64,000 nucleotides of DNA, taken from assembly GCF_036320965.1 (NCBI RefSeq), contig NC_092270.1, positions 17,464,908 through 17,528,907 on the forward strand, read 5' to 3'. The stretch is from Panulirus ornatus (lineage: Eukaryota; Arthropoda; Malacostraca; Decapoda; Palinuridae). Positions 54,535 through 64,000 of this stretch are shown in pieces. Numbering within the stretch: position 1 is the stretch's first letter; the number at the start of each line of letters is the position of its first letter. Under the pieces are notes generated by a model that worked only from the letters and a program-made list of their open reading frames with translations, was not told the DNA's origin and made no database searches. A program made the position numbers and the translations under genes.

Positions 54535-57500
54535 TTATTTATTTTGCTTTGTCGCTGTCTCCCGCGTTTGTGAGGTAGCACAAGGAAACAGACGAAAAAA
54601 ATGGCCCAACCCACCCACATACACATGTATATACATACACGTCCACACACGCAAATATACATACCTATACATCTCAATGTACACATATGTATACACACAC
54701 AGACACATACATATATACCCATGCACACAATTCACACTGTCTGCCTTTATTCATTCCCATCGCCACCTCGCCACACATGGAATACCATCCCCCTCCCCCC
54801 TCATGTGTGCGAGGTAGCACTAGGAAAAGACAACAAAGGCCCCATTAGTTCACACTCAGTCTCTAGCTGTCATGCAATATTGCCCGAAACCACAGCTCCC
54901 TTTCCACATCCAGGCCTCACACAACTTTCCATGGTTTACCCCAGACGCTTCACATGCCCAGATTCAATCCACTGACAGCACGTCAACCCCGGTATACCAA
55001 ATCATTCCAATTCACTCTATTCCTTGCCCGCCTTTCACCCTCCTGCATGTTCAGACCCCGATCACTCAAAATCTTTTTCACTCCATCTTTCCACCTCCAA
55101 CCACCCATTGTCCTCAAACATCTCATTTCCAGCACATCTCTCCTCCTGCGCACAACTCTATCCATAGCCCACGCCTCACAACCATACAACATTGTTGGAA
55201 CCACTATTCCTTCAAACATACCCATTTTTGCTTTCCGAGATAATGTTCTTGCCTTACACACATTCTTCAACACTCCCAGAACCTTCACCCCCTCCTCCAC
55301 CCTATGACTCACTTCTGCTTCCATGGTTCCATCTGCTGCTAAATCCACTCCCAGATAACAAAAATGCTTCACTTCCTCCAGTTTTTCTCCATTCAAACTT
55401 ACCTCCCAATTTATTTGTCCCTCAACCCTACTGAAGATAATAACCTTGTTCTTCTTCACATTCACAGTCAACTTTCTCCTTTCACACACTTTTCTAAACT
55501 CAGTCACCAACTTCTGCAGTTTCTTACTCAAATCAGCCACCAGTACTGTATCATCGGCAAACACCAACTGACTCACTTCCTAGGCCCTCTCATCCCCAAT
55601 AGACAGCATACATACCCTCCAAAACTGGCATTTACCTCCCTAACCACCCCATCCATAAATAAATTAAACACCATGGGGACAACATACACCCCTGCTACAG
55701 ACCAACTTTCACTGGGAACAAACCATTCTCCTCTCTTTCTACTTGTACACATGCCTTACATCCTTGGTAAAAACTTTTCACTGTTTCTAGTAGCTTACCT
55801 CCCACACCATATACTCTTTAAGATCTTCCACAAAGCATCTCTATCAACCTTATCATATGCCTTTTCCAGATCCATAAAGGCTACATACAAATCCATCTGT
55901 TTTTCTAAGTATTTCTCATACAAATTCTTCAACGCAAACACCTGATCCACACATCCTCTACCACTTCTGAAACCACACTGCTCCTCCCCAATCTGGTGCT
56001 CTATACATGCCTTCACCCTCTCAATCAATACCCTCCCATATACTTTCCTAAGAGTACTAAACAAACTTATGCCTCTAGTTTAAACACTCACATTTATCCC
56101 CTTTGCCCCTGTACAATGGAAATATGCATACATTCCACCAATCCTAAGGCACCTCATCATGATCCATACATCCACTGAATATCCTTACCAACCTATCAAA
56201 AACACGGTCACCCCCTTTCTCAATAAATTCCACAGCAATACCATCCAAACCCGCCGCCTTGCCGGATTTCATCTTCCGCAAAGCTTTCACTGCCTCTTCT
56301 CTCTTAACCAAATCATTCTCTCAAACCCTTTCACTTCAAACATCCCCCTGAACAAAACACCCTACATCTGCCACTCTTATCATCAAACACATTAAACAAA
56401 CCTTTAAAATTCTCACTCTAATGCCTTCCCACTTCATCATTACCTGTTATCTCTTTCCCCCTTGCCCCCTTCACTGATGTTCTTGTCGTATGCAAGTTAT
56501 CTACCTCCTTCCAAAAATCTTATTATTCTCCATAAAGTTTAACATTACTCCCACACCCCAACTCTCATTTGCCCTCTTTTTCAACCCTTGCACCTTTCCT
56601 CTTGACCTCCTGCTGCTTTCTTTTATTCATCTCCCAGTCATCTGTTTGCACTCCTTCCTTGTAAGGATCATCCAAATGCCACTCTTTTCTCTTTTCACTA
56701 ACATCTTTACTTCTTCATCCCACTACTCATTACCCTTTCTAATCTGCCCACCTCCCACCTTTCTCATGTCACATGCATTTTTTGCACATGCCATCTCTGC
56801 TTCCCTAAATACATCCCATTCCCCACTCACTCCTTTCACATCATTTCCTCTCACCTTTTGCCATTCTACACTCAATCTCTCCTAGTACTTTCTCACACAA
56901 GTCTACTTTCCAAGCTCACTTACTCTCACCACTCTCTTCTCCCCAACATCTTCCCTTCTTTTTTGAAAACCTCTACAAATCTTCACCTTCAACTCCTCAA
57001 GATAGTGATAAGACATCCCACCAGTTGCCCCTCTCAGCACATTAATGTCCAAAAGTCTCTCTTTTACACACTTATCAATTGACATGTAATCTAATACTGT
57101 CCTTTGACCATCTTTCCTACTCACATACATAAACATATGTATATCTCTCTTTTAAAACCAGGTATTTCCAATCATGTCTTTTTTCAGCATACAAATCCAC
57201 AAGCTTTTCACCATTTCTATTCACGACACTGAATACCCCATGTACAGCAATTATACCCTCAACTGCCACATCACTCACCTTCACATTTAAATCACCCATC
57301 ACTATGACCTGGTACCGTGCACCAAAGATACTGACAAAATCACTCAGCTGCTCCCAAAACACTTGCCTCTTGTGATCTTTCTTCTCATGACCAGGTGCAT
57401 AAGCACCAATAATCACCCATCTCTCTCCATCCACTTTCAGTTTTACCCACATCAATCTAGAATTTACTTTCTTACACTCTATCACACACTTCCACAACTG

Positions 57501-57780
57501 TTTCAGTAGTGCTACTCCTTCCTTAGCTTGTCCTCTCACCAACCCCTGACTTCACTCCCAAGACTTTTCCAACCCATTCTTCCCCTTTACCCTTGAGCTT
57601 CATTTCACTCAGAGCCAGAACATCCAGGCTTCTTACCTTAGACATACTAACTATCTCTCCTTTCTCCTCATCTTGGTTACATCCACACACATTCAGACAT
57701 CCCAATCTGAGCCTTCAAAGAGGATGAGCACTCCCCACTTGACTCCTTCTTCTGTTTCCCCTTATAGAAATTGAAATACA
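54535..57780 (-). mobile_element. RTE-like LINE copy DD, near full length (3.2 kb), possibly composite
   Basis: 3' tail and long UTR at 54535-54990. C-terminal domain and RT end in 54983-55576 with an internal deletion at 55101 (joins MRCLRTMGG to WRWKDGVKK). RT at 55795-56064. Linker at 56490-56900. Endonuclease at 56903-57136 (GGMSYHYLEELKVKICRGFQ, where SDHYL is changed) and 57117-57542 (VIVMGDLNVKVSDVAVEGII). ORF start at 57523-57705 (MGCLNVCGCNQDEEKGEIVS) and 5' end near 57780. The right-hand two thirds look older than the UTR end, so two copies may be fused at 55101. Confidence 0.88.
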
Positions 57781-57785
57781 AGAAC

Positions 57786-58622
57786 AGGAGGTAAAGGGGA
57801 TTATGGTGAGAGTTCAAACTACCGAGGCATAAGTTTGGTGAGTATTCCTGGAAAATTATATGGGAGGGTATTGATTGAGAGGGTGAAGGCATGTACAGAG
57901 CATCAGATTGGGGAGCAGCAGTGTGGTTGCAGAAGTGGTAAAGGATGTGTGGATCAAGTGTTTGCTTTGATGAATGTGTGTGAGAAATACTTAGAAAAAC
58001 AGATGGATTTGTATGTAGCATTTATGGATCTGGAGAGGGTATATCATAGGGTAGATAGAGATGCTTTGTGGAGGGTCTTAAGAGTATACGGTGTGGGAAG
58101 TAAGTATCTAGAACCAGTGAAAAGTTTTTATCAAGAATGTGAGGCATGTGTATGAGTAGGAAGAGAAGTGAGTAAGTGGTTCCCAGTGAAGGATATTAGG
58201 TTTAGCAGGGTTGAGGGACAAGTTGGTTGGGATGTAGGTCTGAATGGAGAAAAATTGGGGTATGTGAAGTGTTTTAGATATCTGAGGTGGACTTTGCAGT
58301 GAATGGAGCCATGGAAGCAGAAGTGTGTCACAAGGTGAGGGAGGGGCGAACGTTCTGGGAGCGATGAAGAATGTGTGGAAGGAGAGAACATTATCTCTGA
58401 GAGCAAGAATGAGTATGTCTGAAGGAATAATAGTTCCACCAATATTATATGGTTGCGAGGCATGGGCTATACATAGGGTTGTATGGAGGAGGGTTGATGA
58501 GTTGGAAATGAAATGTTTGAGGACAATATGTGGTGTGAGGTGGTTTGATCGGGTAAGTAATGAAAGGGTAAGAGAGATGTGTGGTAATAAAAAGAGTGTG
58601 GTTGAGAGAGCAGAAGAGGGAT
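57786..58622 (+). mobile_element. RTE-like LINE copy EE, internally deleted
   Basis: RT fingers and palm in 57835-58155 (SIPGKLYGRVLIERVKACTE, FMDLERVYHRVDRDALWRVL), then a deletion at about 58190 joins the SDWF segment to FSRVEGQVGWDVGLNGEKLG. The C-terminal domain begins at 58325-58624 (LGAMKNVWKERTLSLRARMS, RTICGVRWFDRVSNERVRE) and stops at RAEEG. Confidence 0.88.
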
Positions 58623-59200
58623 AGGTGAACAGTATGGTGGGCTAGATGCATGGAAGGCAAATCCGCTGCTAAATGCAGATAACATGGATCTAGTGGAAGA
58701 CTCAAGAAGCTGATGAAAGAGTTTAAGAATGTATGAAAGGAGAAGGTTGAGAGTACGTATGAACAAAAATATCATAAGTTCATTGGTGTGGTGAAACAGA
58801 ATGGTCTAAGTTTAAGCTTAAATGGGCAGGATTTAGAGGCAGCAAAGAGCTTTAGGTACCTGAGAAGAAATGTGGTAGTGGATGAATCCAAGGGGACAGA
58901 CATAAGTCACTCAGTGAAAAAATTTATCTGAGTCCATTCAGGAATGTATGGAATGATATATATTTGACCATTCTCTCACATATGACATTGTTCATATGTG
59001 AACAACAGATCTTGAATGTAAAAGAAAGCATGAGACTGGAAGCGTTGGAAATGGTATGCTTAAGGATGAGAAGTGGTGTGAGGTGGGTTAACAGTGTAAG
59101 GAAGCATAAGGGGAAGGTGTGGTAGTAAGCATTGTCTGATGAAGATGGCCCACCACGGTGTGCTGAAATGGTTCATAAAAATGGAATATACTCTTTTGGA
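58623..59200 (+). mobile_element. Old diverged LINE relative, RT end and C-terminal domain
   Basis: Weak but ordered matches: ERRRLRVRMNK (RRKLRVNVNK), SLNGQDLEAAKSFRYL (SLNGEKLEEVKCFRYLG), ALEMVCLRMRSGVRWV (VLEMRCLRTICGVRWFD) and HHGVLKWF (EGVLKWFGHM). Many stops. This is a separate, much older lineage than copy EE that precedes it. Confidence 0.7.
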
Positions 59201-59720
59201 ATACAGGTACACCTCAGCAGTTTCTGTGGACAAAATTTTATGGAAGATCCTGGGTCATAAATTATCAGTTCTATGAAGTTACATACATAATTACATTAAA
59301 TCTATCAAATGTCAACTCTGAATAAGTTTATAAGTTCAATCAATAAACCTTTAATAATACAGGTGATTTTCAAAATTTCCAGCATCATGTCTGATAATAT
59401 TATGATTACCATTCGTAAAAATATGGCCTATAACAAGGCCATTATAGCAGCAATCTATAAAATATTAAGAATGTGGTATACTGTGGTACATACTGTGGTA
59501 TTTGTTAAATCAAAGTATACTGTGTCTATTTTTTCCATGGTACTTATTGTTACCTTTTTGTACCAGATTACTTTCTTATCCTAAGCATACAACTTCACTT
59601 TGCTCCACCCTTTTTTCCTCTGCAAACACAAAAGCAAACACATAATCAGCACAGAAAATAAACAAAATTTCACAAAATTCAGAAGAAAACAAAACAAAAC
59701 AGCAAAATATGCAGGCTAAC
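59201..59720. other. Unique AT-rich DNA
   Basis: No repeat family or domain recognised. The frame at 59309-59584 is hydrophobic but has no supporting signal. It would be intron on the minus-strand gene hypothesis. Confidence 0.5.
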
Positions 59721-59864
59721 CTGTTGTTTACGAACATTGATCTTATTGTTACGTGCCACTTGCTGCCGTTCTTCTTGCTGCTGCTGCTGCTTCTGCTGAT
59801 TGAGAGCTGCAGCTCTACTGGCAGCCTCCAATCGTCTCCGCTGTTCATTTTCTTGTTCAACAGT
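59721..59864 (-). CDS. Internal exon of an unidentified host gene (Q/E/R-rich coiled coil)
   Basis: On the minus strand an acceptor (gtattttatgaacag) and a donor (CAG/gttagc) bracket exactly 144 bases. One frame is open over 48 codons: TVEQENEQRRRLEAASRAAA, then LNQQKQQQQQEERQQVARNN, then KINVRKQQ. The highly charged, Gln-rich, heptad-compatible composition indicates a coiled coil. It contains an interrupted CAG run (plus strand ctgctgctgctgct). Both ends are phase 0. I cannot name the protein. The composition contrasts sharply with all LINE-derived frames in the window, making this the best host-gene evidence. Confidence 0.68.
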
Positions 59865-60089
59865 CTGTTCATAAAATACACATCATCAAATAACATAAAC
59901 AGTGTATGTATTTTCAAGATGCAATTTCCTAAATTCAAGAGTATGCAGTTCAAGTAGAATCCTTCCTTTAGATGTCATTTTTTCTAAAGACCTCCACACT
60001 TCATGAACCCAAAATAAATGCTTAAATCACTAGCTGATGATTCTGACTGAACTACAACATTTAGGGAAGCAGTCGCCAACTGCCTGCAA

Positions 60090-60800
60090 AATAAATATAA
60101 TATGTGGTGTGAAGTGGTTTGATCCAGTAAGTAATGTAAAGGTAAGAGAGATGTGTGGAAACAAAAAGAAAGTGGTTGAGAGAGCAGAAGAGGGTGTTTT
60201 GAAATGGTTTGGTTACATGGAGAGAATGAGTGAGGAAAGATTGACCAAGAGGATATATGTGTCAGAGGTGGAGGGAACGAGGAGAAGTGGGAGACCAAAT
60301 TGGAGGTGGAAAGATGGAGTGAAAAAGATTTTGAGTGATCAGGGCCTGAACATGCAGAAGGGTGAAAGGCGTGCAAGGAATAGAGTGAATTGAAACAATG
60401 TGGTATACCGGGGTCGATGTGCTGTCAATGGATTGAACCAGGGCATGTGAAGCGTCTGGGGTAAACCATGGAAAGTTCTGTGGGGCCTGGATGTGGAAAG
60501 GGAGCTGTGGTTTCGGTGCATTATTACATGACAGCTAGAGACTGAGTGTGAACAAATGGGGCCTTTGTTGTCTTTTCCTAGCGCTACCTTGCACACATGA
60601 GGGGGGAGGGGGTTGTTATTCCATGTGTGGCGAGGTGGCGATGGAATGAATAAAGGCAGACAGTATGAATTATGTACATGCGTATATATGTATATGTCTG
60701 TGTGTGTACATATATGTATACATTGAAAAATATAGGTATGTATATTTGCATGTGTGGATGTGTATGTATATACATGTGTATGTGGGTGGGTTGGGATAAA
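60090..60800 (+). mobile_element. RTE-like LINE copy GG, C-terminal part and long 3' UTR
   Basis: Starts at NIICGVKWFDPVSNVKVREM. The C-terminal domain is open in 60037-60393 ([40 protein letters not shown]) and ends with a TGA replacing TGG in NRVNW. The long 3' UTR runs to about 60797 but breaks off at gtgggtgggttggg, before the tail core, so it is 3'-truncated. Confidence 0.9.
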
Positions 60801-60984
60801 AAAAAGAATGAGGGCTGACTCTGAAAGTATATAAAAGAGAAAGTAAAATAGTAAAACTGAAAAAAAGTTAGGGGAAGTAACACAAGAGGGAAATAGAAAA
60901 TCAATTTTTTTTTCATCAATTTACATGAAGCTGCCTCTCCCACCTCAGTGAATTGGCATCAGGAATAAGTGAACAAAGGCAAAA
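60800..60984. other. A/T-rich spacer
   Basis: Purine-rich sequence with runs of A on the plus strand and of T near 60905. No feature recognised. Confidence 0.5.
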
Positions 60985-61545
60985 CTTGCACACATTCACT
61001 CTCTGGCTGTTATGAAAAATGTACCAAAACCAAATCTTGCTATCCACAGATAAGCCTCACAGACTAATCTACAGTTTATAGTAACCATTTCATATGCCCT
61101 GGTTTAGCTCTGTGACAGTACATTACCTACAATATACCATATCAGTTCAATTCAATCTATCCCGACATATCTCTGATCTTCCTGAATCATCAGGCCCTGA
61201 AACCCCTAAGCCTCCTCCATTCCATCCTTCCATCTCCTTTTCAGTCTCACCCTAGGTACTCAGAGGTATGTAGGTACTCTCTCGTGCTCCCTCCACTTTT
61301 GACATCTTGATCCTTTTTGTCAGTGTTTCTTTGCTCTACCTCTCTATATGTTCATAACACCTCAGCACACCAAGGTTAGTTCTCTGAATATGATTGCTCT
61401 TACTGACATGCCTCACTTCTAAAGCAACATTTTTACACAATCAACCAATATCACAGCATATATCATCTTCAAGCACTTCATTTCCGATAAGTCAACTCTC
61501 TTCCTTTCTTTGAGCTCAAAAATCAAGTCTTACATCCATACAATA
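60985..61545 (-). mobile_element. Old diverged LINE relative, 3' UTR and C-terminal domain
   Basis: Minus strand retains ordered traces of the family: the UTR segment around accaaaaccaaatcttgct and the coding blocks equivalent to GVKWFD, VLEMKCL and QxGPDD-like residues, with many stops. It is less conserved than any copy except 58623-59200. Confidence 0.6.
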
Positions 61546-61550
61546 TCCAT

Positions 61551-63965
61551 ATGTTCAAGTTATTATTATTACAATTATCATTATACTTGATCTCCATTTC
61601 CTGTGTCAGCAAGGTAGAGCTAGGAAACAGACAAAGAATGACCCATACACTTATATACACATATTTATACATAAATGCACATACATGTTCATATACAGAT
61701 ATATGCATGTATATATTCATACTTGCTTGCCTTCATCCATTCCTGGCATCACTCCACCTCACAGGAAACAGCATTGCCACCCCATGCATCAGCAAGGTAG
61801 CACCAGGAAAACAGACAATAAAGGTCAAATTCGTTCACACAGTTTCTAGCTGTCACATGTAATGCACTAAAACCCAAGCTCCCTTTCCACATCCAGGCCC
61901 CACAGACCTTTCCATGGTCTAACCCAGATTTTCACACGCCCAGGTTCAGTCCATTGACAGCACGTCGACCCCAGTATGCCACATCATTCCAATTCACTAT
62001 TCCTTGCACGCCTCTCACCTTCTTGTATGTTCAGGCCTCAATCGCTCAAATTCTTTTTCACTCCATCCTTCCACCCCCAATTTGGTCTCCCACTTCTCCT
62101 TGTTCTCTCCAACTCTGATACATATATCCTCTCTGTCAATCTTTCCTCAATCATTCTTTCCATAAGTTCAAACCATTTCAAAACACCCTCTTCTGCTCTC
62201 TCAACCACACCCTTTTATCACACATCTCTCTCACCCTTTCATTATTTAATCAAACCACTTCACACAACATACTGTCCTCAAACATTTCATTTCCAACACA
62301 TCCACCCTCCTCCGTACAACCCCATATAAAGCCCATGCCTCATAGCAACCCTATAATACTGTTGGAACTACTATTCCTTAAAACATACCCATTTTTGCTC
62401 TGAGATAATGTTTTCTCTTTCCACACATTCTTCATTGCTCCCAGAACCTTCAACCCCTCCCCTAACCTATGACTCACTTCCACTTCCATGGTTCCATTCG
62501 CTGCTAAGCCCACTCCCAGATATCTTAAGCACTTCACTTCTCTCTAATTATTCTCCATTCAAACTTACATCCCAACTAACTTGTCCCTCAACCCTGCTGA
62601 ACCTAATAACCTTGCTCTTATTCCTATTTACTCTCAACTTTCTCCTTTCACACACTTCCAAACTCAATGAACAACTTCTGCAGTTTTTCACGTGAATCAT
62701 CCATCAGTGCTGTATCATCTACAAACAACAAATGACTCACTTCTGATGTCCTCTCATTCCCAAAAGACTGCATACTCACCCCTCTCTAAAAAACTCTCCA
62801 ATGCCACATACAAAATCATCTTTTTCTCTAAGTATTTCTCAGACACATTCTTCATATCAAACACCTGATCCACAATCCCTCTACCACTTTTGACACCACA
62901 CTGCTCCTCCCCAGTCTGCTGCTCAGCACATGCCTCCACCCTATCAATCAATACCCTCCCATACAATTTTTCAGGAATATTCAACAAACTTATGCCTCTG
63001 TAGTTTGAACACTCCCCTTTATCTCCTTTGCCTTCGTACAATGACACTATACATGCATTCTGACAATCTTCAGGCACTTTGCCATGATCCATACACCCCC
63101 TTTCTTAATAAATTCAACTGCAACACCATCCAACCCCTTCACCTTGCCAGATTTCACTCTCCACAAGGCTTTCACCACCTCTTCTCTCTTCACCAAACCA
63201 TTCTCCCCGACTCTTTCAATTCGCACACCATCCCGACCAAAAACATTCTACATCTGCCACTCTATCATCAAACACATTCGACAAACCTTCAAAATACTTA
63301 CTCCAACTCCCCCTCTTTTTATCACTACCTGTTACCATTTACCCCCTTGCCCCTTCACAGATGTTCCCACTTGTTCTCTTGTCTTATGCATGTTATTTAC
63401 CTCCTTCAAAAACATCTTTTAATTCTCCCTAAGGTTTAATGATACTCTCCCAACCCAATTCTCATCTGCCCTCTTTTTCAACTCTTACACCTTCCTCTAG
63501 ACCTCCTGCCACTTTCTTTTATACATCCCACGTCATTTGTACTCCTTACGTGCAAGTATCCTCCAAATCCTCTTTTCTCTTTCACTAATAACTTTACTTC
63601 ATCCCATCACTCACTACCTTTTCTAATCTGCACACCTCCCACTTTTCTCATGCCACATGCACCTTTTGCACATGCCATCACTGCTTCCTAAATACATCCC
63701 ATTGCTTGACCACTCCCCTCACATAATTTGCTCTTATCTTTTGCTATTCTAAATTCAATCTCTCCTGGTACTTCTTCACACAAGTCTCCTTTCTAAGCTC
63801 ACTTACTCTCATCACTCTCTTCTCCCCATCATTCTCTCTTCATTTTTGAAACCCTCTACAATCTCCACCTTCGCCTCCATAAGTTAGTGATCAGACATCC
63901 CACCAGCTGCTCCTCTCAACACATTAACATCCGAAAGTCTTTCTTTTACACACTTCTCACTTAAC
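61551..63965 (-). mobile_element. RTE-like LINE copy II, older
   Basis: Minus-strand copy with the older UTR type and an ATT-rich tail at 61551-61580. C-terminal domain at 61976-62537 (KCLRYLGVGLAANGTMEVEV). RT at 62754-63092 (VSLYEGKGDKGECSNYRGIS, KSGRGIVDQVFDMKNVSEKY) with a deletion of the palm between FVALE and RGEYAV. Linker and end of endonuclease reach to about 63960. No long frame survives. Confidence 0.85.
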
Positions 63966-64000
63966 ATTATCTATTTATTTTATTATACTTTGTTGCTGTA
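63966..64000 (-). mobile_element. Start of another LINE copy at the window edge (3' tail)
   Basis: The last 35 bases (attatctatttattttatta then tactttgttgctgta) match the reverse complement of the LINE tail, as at 6440, 15531 and 35945, so another minus-strand copy begins here and continues outside the window. Confidence 0.75.

Noticed and set aside
1..64000. tRNA, rRNA or other structural RNA genes
   Set aside because: No cloverleaf, tRNA-type A/B box pair or rRNA segment was recognised by eye on either strand.

Overview
This is a eukaryotic, repeat-dominated window with no bacterial-type gene organisation. About three quarters of it consists of copies of one family of non-LTR retrotransposon (LINE). 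The family carries an APE-type endonuclease, a reverse transcriptase (RT) and a C-terminal domain of the kind seen in the RTE clade, followed by a distinctive 3' UTR and an A/T-rich or (TA)n tail. The LINE, a companion SINE-like element, Penelope, CR1/L2-like and Tigger remnants and long (TA)n tracts point to a large, repeat-rich arthropod genome. A decapod crustacean is my best guess; this rests on recalled repeat motifs and could not be searched.

Layout. 1-8441: six LINE copies in both orientations, then a decayed SINE-like element. 8626-13700: mostly unique AT-rich DNA. 13740-14310: broken Tigger/pogo-type transposase. 14625-15100: a 33-bp minisatellite. 15105-22088: LINE copies with one SINE inside. 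22095-22593: Penelope-like GIY-YIG and 3' end remnant. 22638-25480: unique DNA with two good candidate host exons on the minus strand and two copies of a small dispersed repeat. 25485-44490: nearly continuous LINE copies, including two near-full-length ones (31451-34850 plus; 38482-41731 minus). 44500-48220: unique DNA with CR1/L2-like LINE scraps and a third copy of the small repeat. 48323-59200: LINE copies, including the best preserved coding regions (50327-52540 plus; 53203-54132 minus). 59201-60090: unique DNA with the best host exon (59721-59864, minus). 60090-64000: older LINE copies.

How the parts relate. The LINE inserts preferentially into its own copies and into (TA)n tracts, many of which are its own tails. 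This gives repeated tail-to-tail and nested structures. One nested insertion still shows a target-site duplication. Two insertions have the inverted-5'-part structure of twin priming. The SINE-like element shares its 3' tail core with the LINE, which suggests it is mobilised by it. Three candidate exons on the minus strand suggest that much of the window is intronic DNA of one or more host genes read right to left. I could not name the host gene.

No complete, intact protein-coding gene was found. Every LINE copy is truncated, frameshifted or interrupted by stops.
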